Assembly (NCBI GenBank): GCA_932294295.1
Contig: OW028573.1
Span: 63,961,829-64,025,828 of the forward strand
DNA: 64,000 nucleotides
DNA from: Alitta virens
Lineage: Eukaryota > Annelida > Polychaeta > Phyllodocida > Nereididae
Direction of reading: 5' to 3'
Below the pieces are notes generated by a model that was not told where the DNA came from, ran no database searches, and saw nothing but the letters and a program-made list of their open reading frames with translations. The position numbers were made by a program, and so were the translations under genes. How positions within the stretch are numbered: position 1 is the first letter of the stretch; each line of letters starts with the position of its first letter. Shown one piece after another: positions 23,496 to 35,260 of the stretch.

Positions 23496-26400
23496 CACAG
23501 CCAAATTATTAAGTAATGCATCTCACGTATGAATTGTCTAATCTATATATAGGCCCAGTGTAGGGGTTGTTGCACGCACCATTAATCCAGTCATCAGTAT
23601 GCAGCTCCGGCTAACATTTGGACGCCATTGTGTGGGCAGCCATTTCAGTAACTCGATAGGGTTGGTTGTCACCCATGATGAGGCAAATGGCAGGTGGAAA
23701 CTCGCTGACAAAGTCAACAATGCTTTGAATTAGACAAGTGACCTTACAAACTAGCATTATTACACAAGTCGTAGTTAATAAATAAGTGAAAGGAAGACAA
23801 CATTGTAATGTTCTGTGCAGGACCTCTGCCTCTCAAATCTTCTGCTGCAAATGGCTGCCTTCTGTCCTATGAAAGAGACTAAGCAATGTGATCATTATTT
23901 CATGTCCACTTGATTCCTTATGTCCAGTATCTATCTTCTTCACCGTTTATTGTTATTGTCTTGTTTGCTTTGTTTACACCTAGAACGTGTGACCTTGAAA
24001 GAGTTTTATGGCTGATAGCACTATTTTTCAAGGTGAACCCTGTGTCATGTTTCATTTATTCCAAATAAGTGTTTCCACAGAAACATGCGACAATGTTTGC
24101 GACAAATATGTCATGTTTGACATAATACTGTCAATAAAATTATATATTGTATCTTGCTATTGACAAAAATAGTGGATTCTCTGTTTCACTTCAAGGACTA
24201 CTGCAGTTTGTGTGTAATGCTAGTAAATACATTGACAAGTTTCATTTGGAGGACCCTATTTGTAGATGAATCTTGTTACAGAGTTTCTAATTAGAAATAT
24301 CGAACTCTCCTTCTACTGCCTTCATATTATTATAAAAAAATCAATTTAAGCAATCCAGAGTCCAGACGACGGATATATAGGCAGCAGTTGACTGATGAAA
24401 ATAGAACAATGGGATTTCACCCTAGATTATCAGCACTGCACCAGGCAGGCTTTCAGCTTGGTAGTTGCTCGAAATCAAATAGGTGTCCAAAAAACTCAAT
24501 GCAGACAGATAGGCACTGTGTGGCTCTTAAACAGTCTCGTAAGTATTAGCAAGTATTAGAAGTCTCTATAGGTGAACTACATATAGTTTCACAAAACAAG
24601 ACTACAGTGTTGGCGAAGAGTGCCTGGCATATATGTGGTTATACAGTGAGTTGGACAAGCACTGAAAATAACTAAATAAAGTGCTCATGTGACGTAGATC
24701 ATTGCTTTGTTTTGTGAAACCACTGTCCAGAAGCTATTCAATTTGCTCAACCAGTCAAGAGTTTTGACCAACAAAGATTATCCTAAAGTGTTGATTAATG
24801 TGTTTTATAAACAGTCAAGGTTAGCTGGAGATATTCAATAACTAGTTAAATCTACTAACAATAACAACCAATGTGACGTGGCAGAAGCACTTTGAAATAA
24901 AATTTAGCATTGCTTGCCAGTGTAAACACCTTTCTGCTAGGCACTGTAATCAAAAGAAGACTTGCAAATGTTTCTTCAAATACGTGATATTTCTAAGTTT
25001 TGGTGGAAACTTGAGAAGTTTTATGTTAAACACAGCTGTGTTGTCTATTAGTTTGCATGACTCAGTACAGAATCTGAGATATATGTTCCCAGATTTGGTA
25101 AAGGAGTTTGTTAGATCTGAAATGTTTCCAGCTGTCACTCATGAATCATGCATGGTGGGCAATGTCCGAATGCACTGAATATTTTATTAATCAAAGACAG
25201 ATTGCTTCTACTATGTCCCCTCGTCCTCATATATTACAAGCATTGTTATTATAGATTGATTATATGGATGTCACATGGACGGCTTGTGATGAATGCACTA
25301 AAATCAAGGCAGTGCTGGCACTTACATGCTTTCAGCTCATTCGGAGGCGTGGGTTCGAGTCTTGGTCAAGGAATACACATAATGTAGTGCTTAATTGTTC
25401 CATGCATTTCCTGTGGTGTTAACTTCATCTTGGCAGTGTCTTGTGCATGATATTTATTAGACACACCATATTATATAACACTATTACAGGCCTTGTGAGT
25501 GACGAGCTTTTCATTTAAAGGGCTGCACTTACACAATACATACCAGTTCACGGTTCATGAATTTATGCTTTATATCAAAGAAGATGAAGTTTCACTTAGT
25601 TGCTCAGAAGAAGAGGCCCGCCTCAGTGCTGTACTGGAAAGTACCAAGCGCATGGCATCCATAAAAGAAATCCGTGAGACTCCGTGAGATGGTTCTTCAA
25701 TGCACAACTTGGCTGACGTAATGGAAAAAGTCTCTTGTAGGAAAGTTTTAGCATAAAATGGGGTCCAAACGGATATGTACTGAATGAACCAAATCCTTTC
25801 CATGAACGCTTTTACCATATTGCCTCCTTGTTTGTTCCTGGGATTTATTACTCCATACAGGAACTAGCATTGATTACATTTGATAATGAATGTAAATATT
25901 AACATGAACTAATTGTTCTGATTACAGTTGGCTGACCCAAAGTAGCACTAATCCCAGGTCAGTGTTGAAACAAACCTATAAATCTTCACGATCCAGTTTC
26001 GTCTCTCACTCCCTGACTGTCCAATTACTGAGTGCAGTGAAGTGTCTAATCAACCTTGAATCAAGTGATTAGCTCATCAAGTCCTTCAAGGGTGCTGGTG
26101 ATGTGATTAAGTCCTTGCTCAAATGATGTCAGGGAATGTTAGTACGTGTGCATCTGTCTATCTGAGTTAGATTTACTACATGTTTGTATGGAGTTACACA
26201 CCATGGTTTCAACTGTCTACAATTGCACCAACAAGTGAATGTGTATTTATGTCAAAGAAATCTGATTTAAAGTCATTTGCACGGATAGAACAAGGACCTT
26301 TAGGTCATTAGACAGAAACTATACGAATTAAACACTCCGAACATGCATTCACCTGTAGGCCTACCACTAATACCACGAGAGATGTAGACGTTGTACACGG

Positions 26401-26945
26401 AAATAAAAATTGTCTATGTCAGTTACGGCTCCAGCCAGGCATAGGTGGCTATTATAGCTGTCTAGAGTCAACGTTTTTAATGAGAGCAACCGTAAAAGGT
26501 CCCTCCATCAGCCTGTGATAAAAGTAGGACGTTAGGTATCCTACAGGGTAATAAGTAAATTCCTCATCTGGATATTTACTAAATTACTTCATAATCACAA
26601 TTACAAAATGGAATTAACAGAATATTTTCATGCTGAGAGTGTTGCAGAGAAAATTACACAATTCTGTTAAAAAGCAATTGCTTAATTCGGGCTGACACTA
26701 ATTAGTTTGCACATATTTAATTCATGGCTGGATTGCACTAGCTTCATTGCAGGCACTGCATCTATTGAAAATTATATGAACGATTTCTTGTTATTAAGAT
26801 GCATAGCAGATAAGAGCAGTGTCAGTGTGTGACAAGAATGCAAATATATTTAATCTTATCATTCATCAGTCCCAAAAATAATACTTTTCTTATTACAACA
26901 CAGCTGTGAATCTATAGCACTTCCATAGTACTCCATCATTAACCA

Positions 26946-27133
26946 GGGGTGGCGTCCTAGCTCTGTGGTATTTTGCTGGGCTTCCAACCACTGGGTCCTG
27001 GGTTCAATTCCTGGTGCAGCCTAAGTTGGATGGCTGTTTCATCGTTCATCTCATTGCCCTGGTCCCTGCCTGTCCTAGTTAGCCACATCAGATGCAGAAA
27101 TACAGGACGTAAAGTCCTAATACTCCCACCACC
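26946..27133 (+). mobile_element. tRNA-derived SINE, full-length copy
   Basis: The tRNA-like head has an A box (TAGCTCTGTGGTA, 26958-26970) and a B box (GGTTCAATTCC, 27001-27011). The body continues TTGGATGGCTGTTTCATC and ends near GCAGAAATACAGGACGTAAA. Body blocks match the copy at 47660 and, partly, 7893. Pol III promoter boxes are present but slightly decayed. Confidence 0.85.
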
Positions 27134-30100
27134 TCATCATTAACCAATGGCAATGTCTGATCTAACTCCTTTAGTTACATTCCTCTGACAGGTTCATATA
27201 TTAGCCTATTCAGTTTCAGGTATGCCATAAGTAATGACTAACTTCTTAGCCAAAATGTAATTTTACAAAATTATCATTATTATTTTTTTGTAAGTATCTT
27301 AATATCTTAGACGTCATTTGAGGATTGTACGAGAAAGAGAAACACTGGCTGTGCACGAGACGTGCCATTTATTGTTCAATGTCTTAGTGCCACTGGGTCT
27401 GAAGCTATGACCAACTGCCAGTGAAAACGTAATGATGAGATATGGCTCAGAAAGGTAACTGAAATCGGCTACTTATAACAGTTTATGCATTTTCACACTG
27501 ATGGGCAATTTACATGGTAGGCGAATTTACATTTTGCAATGCATTGCTACTTTATTCTCAATTCTAGTAAAAGCCCTACAAGAAATTTGTGATTGACAAG
27601 CTGCCGCAGTAATTTTAAGAAAAATTGTGTCCACCATTTCTCTAAGATTCAGGGATATAATTTCATTCCGCCAGTTTCTCACTGATCACCAGCTCCTGAG
27701 TAATTACATCACATTTTTGACCGTGGCCATACTAGATGTAATTATAAAAGGGGATAATGGACAGGTAGCTGTTCCATATTCCTGGAACAAGTCTTACGAG
27801 TCAGAATTTCACAACGGACAACATTCACAACAAGCAAAAGTAGCGTAGCATTTAGGTCAATGAACGTGTCTTTAATTTTATTTAAGAAGTTGTGTATCAA
27901 TTAAGTATGGCTTTATATTATATCACTTCTGAAAGTCATTAGGATTGTTGAGATCTAATTTGAGAGTTTGCTAAATCTGTTTCATGAACCTCCATATTAC
28001 TATACCAAGAGTTATATAAGAACCATTTATACAACATGGGAAACTGTGAACTTAGATAAACTAGTTTACCCAAGCTGTGAATAACTCATCCAATTTACTG
28101 GTCCAGTCCATTATAGGCCTAAGGAGATTTAAGGATGACCATCTACAATACTTTATTCAACTGCTCAACATGAGGAAAGAAACAAAAGATCGATGCATGG
28201 AGCAATTGTGAGTATCCTTTTCATTCGTGCTGTGGTTCACTGAAATACTGTCTGCATTACCCAACACTGAACTGTAAATGTAAGGATATCATCTTTCATA
28301 GTATAGCACCTCTTTGTTGTTAGAAATCTTGTTTTCATACTGGACATCATGTTTCGCGTATAATTTTGTGATAAGAAAAACACAGAACAAGAAATCATAA
28401 GTCACTGCTTGGAGTTGGACCATGTCATAAGCTGGGTGACAACAGTTGAGAATACTCACATCTGGGGTGGCCTGATGTGACCCATGGATGGCATTAATGT
28501 TGCATGATTTAACAGGAAACATGCTGTGCTTTTACATGCTGGGACACCTCATTATATCTATAATGAAGACATATTGCAGATATTAAAGAAACATGCCAAC
28601 CTGGACATGCTGCACACACAATGGATACTTGATCATATTAGAAATAGTTTGTAGAGGGTCACATTCAGGTCATCAAAAATGAAGGATCAATGTCCATGAT
28701 GGTAATAAATATCATCCAGATTGCCAGATTGCTAGTAAACTTTCTGTAAATGATTAATACTGCAATTATCCTGTCAAGGTAAAGTTAATGGTTAGAACGA
28801 TGTGCACAACAGTGCAGCTGCATTTGTCATTAAGCTGGTAATAAACATTTTTCATACAAATCAAAGAGGGAATAATATACTTTCTAAATATGGTCCCTGT
28901 GGCAGTTATAGCTCTGGACAATTCAGATGAATAATGAGATCAGATGATTGTGCTTTACTAAACCTCAGTCCATTACATATTTAGCGATATTACTCTTATT
29001 GTATAATTCTGTATTGTATTTCTCATTGCATAATTGCATAATATTAAGGTCTAACTTCGTCCATACTGGCAAACTGAATAATATTATTTCATGAAAAGAA
29101 GACGTTATAACTACGCAGTCTATTTAGAAAGCTCATCTCATTTTCTGCACCTTGTTTTTCCGTAGTTTCGTGTAGTTTTCCTATTATGATGACACTTGCC
29201 ATTATTCATACGACCTCTGTGTCACTGTATTTGATGGGAGCTTAGATGGACCAGTTCATCCAAGGTGGAAGATTGGACTTGTGCATGAGCAAGCTACTTT
29301 AAGTTCTCCAACATCTCCATATCATTAACATTTCACTACCATCCCAGAAGTAATGGTGTATCGTATGTATCAAAACATTCACTACACTACAGTGACAGTA
29401 TGCCCTTTTGCATCACGAAGCTATACACTATAAGTCACTTATATAGATGTTCAGGCTGATTGTTATTCAGAAGCCATAGCTGCTTGTTTGTTCATAATAC
29501 TTTGAATATAGAAAGTGCTGTTTGTGTGACTTTTCAGTAAAAACAAAATGTTAACTTTGAGAAGAGAATCATCACGCGCTAAATCCAGTTTTCTTGGTAA
29601 TAACAAGCTAACACAGAGCTTTGATCACTGACCGCTGCCAGACAGTGGATACAAAAGGACAGAAACACCCACACTGGGCCTGCAAGTTGGCTCTCCATGT
29701 CTGTAAACTTTGTGATGGCAAATTGAGGGGACCATGTGGGGATTTAGGTCCTTGTATTTGATGCATTTCACTCGTGTTTTCTTCTTCAGTGGTCAAAGGC
29801 TGTGGATGGACAAAGTAAGTCCAACATCCAAATAACCTCATCATTTTTTTTCTTTTTTTCTTTGCGATGGCCTGTTTGGATGGCTTGCCTCCACAAAGTC
29901 TGTAGTGAATGGTGTTATAATCCGTCCAGTTGACATATTCAGGAGAATTATCTTTGTTTAAATATGTTGATTACTTTTGTGTTCATGTGTTCTGTGTTCG
30001 TGCAACTTCTATTATGTGATACTTTTCAAACACCCGTTGAATAATTTATTGTGTCACTCACGAGTGTACTATTGAAACAGCTTTAGGTATTGTGGAATCT

Positions 30101-30403
30101 TTATTAAGAAGTGAATATTGTGAAATTGAAAATATATTCTCTTTGTACCGTGGATGAGCACCAAACATAATTGTAACACAAGTGTTGCACTCACAACTGG
30201 TTAGCATGTGTATAAAACATTTAATCGTTCAATATATTGCTTATTTATTCATGATCAAGGTGACCAGTGTAATGTCTGCATCTGAAAGACCTCCAGTTTC
30301 CCCTGAACAGTAGTTTATGCATCAAGTTTTAACACGAGTATGATTGTTTTCCTTCATGAAAAACCTCATCATATCTGCAAAGAAGTATCATGTTTAACAG
30401 ATT
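27134..30403. other. Non-coding region, nothing recognised
   Basis: AT-rich sequence with only short open frames. I see no splice-consistent exon and no clear repeat. Confidence 0.45.
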
Positions 30404-30650
30404 GGTTGATTGATTGATTGATAAATATATATATATTCAGGTTAAACAATTAAGTTACAAAATAGGGAATAAGTGACAACAATATAGAACATGTTAAAGT
30501 GGATATGAAGTACATATTAAGATGAAAAAACGCATCAAAATGTTTTACAAACATGATGCTTGAAATACAGTAATCTCTTTAAATCATTTGGTAGGTTGTT
30601 CCATAAATACCAGCTTTGTTTATAAAATAATTCTTTAAAAAATATCTATG
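30404..30650 (-). mobile_element. LINE C-terminal relic with (TCAA)n tail
   Basis: The minus-strand frame reads FKELFYKQSWYLWNNLPND then LKRL, matching the usual end of CR1/L2-type ORF2 proteins (SFFYRAxxLWNSLPxDL). It is followed downstream by an AT-rich tail and a TCAA microsatellite at 30404-30421, the usual 3' end of such elements. No full ORF remains. Confidence 0.55.
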
Positions 30651-31149
30651 CACAAAGGCGCAGATACATTGCAGCTTCTTGTAATTCTACCATCAAAGGT
30701 CCAGAAAAACTAATGACCAAACATCTTCAGGACGTCAACATGCCGCTCGCTCGAACGACACTTTGACCCGGCTCAAGTCTTGAGCTGGATTTGTGAAGGA
30801 TTGCATTCTATAATATAAGATTGTAATAATTATTCTTAGACCAATGAATAGACTTGCAATTGATGTCCACTGGTGTAAGACCTTCTCTGATCGTGCAATA
30901 ACCAGTTCATGAAACCGTACTGCAACGGTATTATGAGGTACTCCAGTTATAATAGGATGTGAATATTGGAATTCATTCTAATTGAAAGAACAATGTAACA
31001 ATAGCACTTAAGGTTAAGATAAAGGAGTTACTTCAATTTGTCTATAAGGCATCTTGTAGTCTTCTTTTGTGCAAGTCGTTTAGAAATGCCTTCTTGTTTA
31101 GGAGAGACTTCCAGGGTTACATGAGTATTCATCCTAAGTTGGCTGCATG

Positions 31150-31542
31150 CTGTCTTGATTACTTCATTGACACCATTTTTTGGACTGGTTGCCAGTACAA
31201 CAACGCATTTAGTTCAAGATATTGGTACTGGTATACAAGACACTTACTAACATGGCCCCATGTTATCTACAAGACCTTCTGTGCCCCTATGTTCCATCCA
31301 GAAACCTGAGATCCCGTGATCAGAATCTTCTGAGAATGCCATTCGCAACATCCAATTTGAGAACTCGTGCTTTCAGTGCCCTACCTCTTGAATATTTTAA
31401 CTGAACAAACTCTTTTTTTCTGAAGCTTTTTCGATTTTACCTTTTCTAGTCCTTTTTTTTTTTTTTACATTTACTATATTTAATTATATTTTGTCAAGTG
31501 GGATTTTTACGCTATATAAAGTAAATTTATTATTATTATTAT
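31150..31542 (+). mobile_element. L2/CR1-like LINE 3' end
   Basis: From 31180 the frame reads LDWLPVQQRI, a TAG stop, then FKILVLVYKTL, LLCPYVPSRNLRSRDQNLL and RTRAFSALP. This is the characteristic carboxy end of L2/CR1-type reverse transcriptase proteins (LHWLPV...FKILLLTYKAL...RSLRSSDQ). The 3' end carries CGCTATATAAA and an (ATT)n tail at about 31528-31541. The in-frame stop shows it is dead. Confidence 0.8.
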
Positions 31543-31989
31543 ATAGAATTTGGCAAAACACTTCGCAAGCAGACAATTGGGATCCCTACAGAAATGAGTT
31601 GTGCTCCATTTTTGGCTAATATTTTTTTAATGTCATATAAATACATGTTCATGGAAACATTTAAAAAAATTTAAATAAGTTCAGGCAAAATAATTTAACA
31701 TTTCAGAATATTGATGACTTAATATATTTATATTTGATACAAATTATCATATATAATGGTATAATATTGACAAGTATGTACAATTATGAAAGAACATATT
31801 AAAGCGAACAAAATTGATGAAGAAATATGCCTGTTCTCGGTCATTTAATCCAATAATGCTTTAAGACCTCAAATCTTTTATTACAACAATGAGAGCGTCT
31901 TCATCTCTATTACACACGAATAATCCACACCACTCCTGTTAGCAATAAACCATAAACTACTACCAATTATTGTAAATTTTTTGTGCATA

Positions 31990-32735
31990 TATATCAGCAT
32001 AGCATTGAAAATTCTTATTAACCTTTGTGCAACCTGCTCCATGGCATGGGCACACTGAAGTTACTGTGGTAAAAACTTGAGAATGGCAAACCAAGTAATT
32101 TCCTGATACAGCGATTCCACATGGTAAAGAAGTGTTTTACATCATTGTCGTACAAATTCCATGCTTGTGAGCCATAAAAATGACAGCAATTGGTATTAAA
32201 AGCTTTCACAACAACAGATTCAGGAGCATGACAAAAATTTGCTAAAAGGACATTGAATCTACCACCCACATCACCTTTTTTAACTTGCTTCTTTTAAATT
32301 GAAGAAAAGGTAATTGCCAAGGTGCTTTACATATTTTACCGCTTTGACCTTCGGAATGAACATTTTACTACTTTTACAGAACATAACACACACAGACTTT
32401 GTTGGATTATATTCAACCCCATACTCAAGTGCATATTCTGTACAAATGTTAATTATATGCCGTGAACCATGAACACTAGGACTCAATAATGTCATGTCAT
32501 CTGCATAGCTGATGGCACCACTGTTATATTTTCCCATCCAACAACCAGTTCCATCGATTGCAAGTCTTCTGATGATATACTCCCTTGACGAATTCCATTT
32601 GTTGATCGAAAACTGTTCGAGTATTGTCCTTGCCATAAATCTCAACAATACTGTTTTTGAGAGATACCTTGAAAAAATGTATCCTTCAGAACCCTCAATT
32701 ACAAAGGAACCCATTCTAATAAGGAAGTTTGTCAT
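31990..32735 (-). mobile_element. Non-LTR reverse transcriptase relic, minus copy
   Basis: A frame at 32735-32280 contains a YxDD-box (SYADDMTLLSPS, codons near 32500) and a following NPTKSVCVMF block, typical of the reverse transcriptase palm and after. It shifts frame near 32270-32285 and continues to 32018 with CCHFYGSQAWN and MWNRCIRKLLGLP, the C-terminal domain seen after RT in this LINE group. At least one frameshift disables it. Confidence 0.8.
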
Positions 32736-32929
32736 TTGGATTCTTCATTACTGTGACTAATGATAAATTCCAAACAAAACTCTGACGAAAGGGAACATCT
32801 CTGTTTTAAGATTGTCAATTATCCATATCCTGTGGCCTCCGATATACAAGAAAATCCGTCCTATGCGGTGTATGCCTCTGCTTCATTTGATTTGCAAAGG
32901 CCTGTGACCGTCTAAAATTTTCAATAGTA

Positions 32930-33300
32930 AGTGTTCACATTTTTATGGAGCGCAAGCATGGAATAGAAACATAGAAACATAGAATATTTTCAAACTATGT
33001 GGAATAGATGTATAAGAAGATTATTAGCATTACCAGTCACTACTCATAGAAAGTTAATAATGCGTGTAGTGCCATCGAGCAAATTTATTGTAGATCGGTC
33101 AAATTAGTACAAAACATGTTGAAATCTGACAATGTAAAAGTGTATTATCTGGCCAAAAGGTTCTCTAAGTACTCCCAACAGTATTATTGATGCTAACCTA
33201 AATGTTATAGCAAAAGCCTCAGACTGTGATCACAGGCGTTTGCCAACATATTTGACATTGCTCAGTGATGACACACTTATTACACTTTAACTAATACCAA
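32930..33300 (+). mobile_element. Non-LTR retrotransposon relic, plus copy
   Basis: Translates as FYGAQAWNRN, then after a frame change TMWNRCIRRLLALPVTTHRK, then LVQNMLKSDNVKVYYLAKRF. The first two blocks closely match the minus-strand copy 200 bp to the left, so two copies of one LINE family lie in opposite orientation. Multiple frame breaks. Confidence 0.7.
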
Positions 33301-34573
33301 GGCTACTGACTGCCTTAATTAGCTTCTCGTCTCAAGAGGCAGCCATGTCATTTGCAACAGCCAATCATAATGTAACTGAATACATTAGGAAATGACCTGA
33401 GCTTGATGGCAATTATTTGCTAGTTTACCAGTTAGACTTAAATACAAACAAATTAGCTTAAAATAGCATAAAGGCTGGCTTATTGCATTGAATGTCTAAC
33501 AGTGAAATTGCATATCAATTAGTTTTGTTGGCATTGATTAAACTCAATTCTTAAACAAAGATTATTCAGTTAGGTCACCTAATTGGCTTAAAGCTGACAG
33601 CATACTGTGCTTGGGAGATATTGGCTAATCAGGAAGCACCATCATGTGTGTAGATGGTGAAATATGCCAATTAGCTGCCATTAATGTTGTGTGTGAATAA
33701 AATTAAAAAAAAAAATGATACAGATTTCTTTGAGAGGCACACCACACTGTGAATCTCTCCTCACGCAGGGCTATAGGTATTTGGATAGTACGCAAAGGCA
33801 TGGGAAGAGATTAGAGATCAGACGTTCTGGTAAACCGTGCTCGCTTTGTCACTGTCAGATCTCAAATTCAAAGTTTCTGTTCATAATATCTACCACTAGT
33901 CTCTGAACTGAGATGAGATGGAAGGGTAGCATCACTTGTCTCACACCTCTCTGTTTAGATGCTAGTAATTATATTTGGTCTACTTATATCTACATTAATT
34001 TTTTTTAGCTTTTTTTCCCCCAATACTATGTAATTCACCAGACAATTTGTTACATTATTATTGAACTGTCTATAGTATACTATATTGTAGACATGGTTAA
34101 AATAATTAAAACGTGTGTGTCTCTCAGAGACTGCACAAGACATGACAATTTGGTTACATAACTATTCCGGGGCCAGTCGATGTATACGTTTGAACATTAA
34201 AATAAGATTAAAATACCCAGTACGTTGTTAAACATTCATAATCTTTAAAAATGAAATATCTAAGCCTCTATGATTTACATAGTCAAAGTTATTGCCCAAG
34301 TCAGTGCCAAAAACATTTTGGTGAATAGTAATTGTGAAGTTTTGCAATATTACAATACAATGACATCTGTTAATCACACGATAAAATACTCAAGTTGTCG
34401 AACTAAAATGTGTCACGAATCCATGTATTGTGTAGGTAACAGATGAAGCAATTACCAATTGCGCCATCATTGAAATCATAATGCCTGGGATAATAAAACT
34501 TCATGTAAAGATGATGCTGGTGTATGGGCTATTGACTCAAGATAAAATAATTTCTGTATTTTTCATTTAGTAG
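33301..34573. other. Non-coding region, nothing recognised
   Basis: AT-rich unique sequence. Short open frames only, with no motif or repeat that I can support. Confidence 0.45.
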
Positions 34574-34721
34574 ATGGCCAAATGTTCTATGTGCGTTTTC
34601 CATGAGAATGATAAATGCATGGAAAACGCATGGTTTTCACCTCATTTTGATTAGGCAAAAACCATGCGTTTTCCATGCGTTTATCCTTCTCATGGAAAAC
34701 GCTCGTGGCACATTTGGCCAT
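34574..34721. mobile_element. Foldback MITE, about 148 bp
   Basis: The arms are about 68 bp with about 12 bp between them. The left arm starts ATGGCCAAATGT and the right arm ends ACATTTGGCCAT. Both arms contain GCGTTTTCCATGAGAA and GCATGGAAAACGCATGG, so smaller inverted repeats are nested inside. TAGTA on each side (34569-34573 and 34723-34727, with one extra G at each element end) may be a target duplication. A transcript would fold into one long hairpin. Confidence 0.8.
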
Positions 34722-35085
34722 GTAGTAATGGTGTAGTAACCCAGGGTACACTGTGATGAAACCATGGTGACAGGTGATAAAATCCCAGTAAAAACCGAAG
34801 CTTTGGCAGTTTTGGCAAAGCCAGTGTTATGGTTTATTCAACTGACCGTGTCCTTTTGACTTTTTTTCCTGATTTGTAGTACTCTTCATTTTGAACCGGT
34901 GTCTCCCCATTTTTGGTATGACCGAGGTGTCACTATGCTTGAAAGGAGATTGGGAGATTAAGAAGTCAAGATGAGCTAAGAGGTGCCATGTTGGAGATTA
35001 CTACTGTTGGGCAAAAAGCAGAAAGTGAAGTGATTGCTGATGTCTGGCGATCAATAGCTGTCTCTACTTCCATACGTATCATTAA

Positions 35086-35260
35086 CATTTGAATTTGAAT
35101 TTATTAATTTATTCGGCAATTACATGCATATTTGCAATACAAGGTTACAATATACCAAATAAATATAATTATATTATGTAAGTTGCCTGGGTCCATACAT
35201 AAAAGCAATGCTTGAAGGTTGTATGGCCCTGGGAAAGTATGGTGATGAGAATGAATGAAG
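35086..35260 (-). mobile_element. LINE 3' tail, minus strand
   Basis: On the minus strand the segment ends GCCGAATAAATTAATAAATT followed by CAAATTCAAATG, a short-unit tail as in several LINE families. No coding part remains; the call rests on the tail structure only. Confidence 0.4.

Larger units (their letters stand above)
16985..26945. other. Gene-poor AT-rich region
   Basis: No exon with a recognisable product or good splice frame. It holds the tandem duplication at 17632-17770, the distant inverted repeat 18857/23466, a degenerate duplication at 19847-20150, and a 146-codon minus-strand open frame at 20619-21059 that I do not recognise. A lone B-box-like GGTTCGAGTC near 25352 may be a decayed tRNA-type SINE. 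Otherwise nothing seen. Confidence 0.5.
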
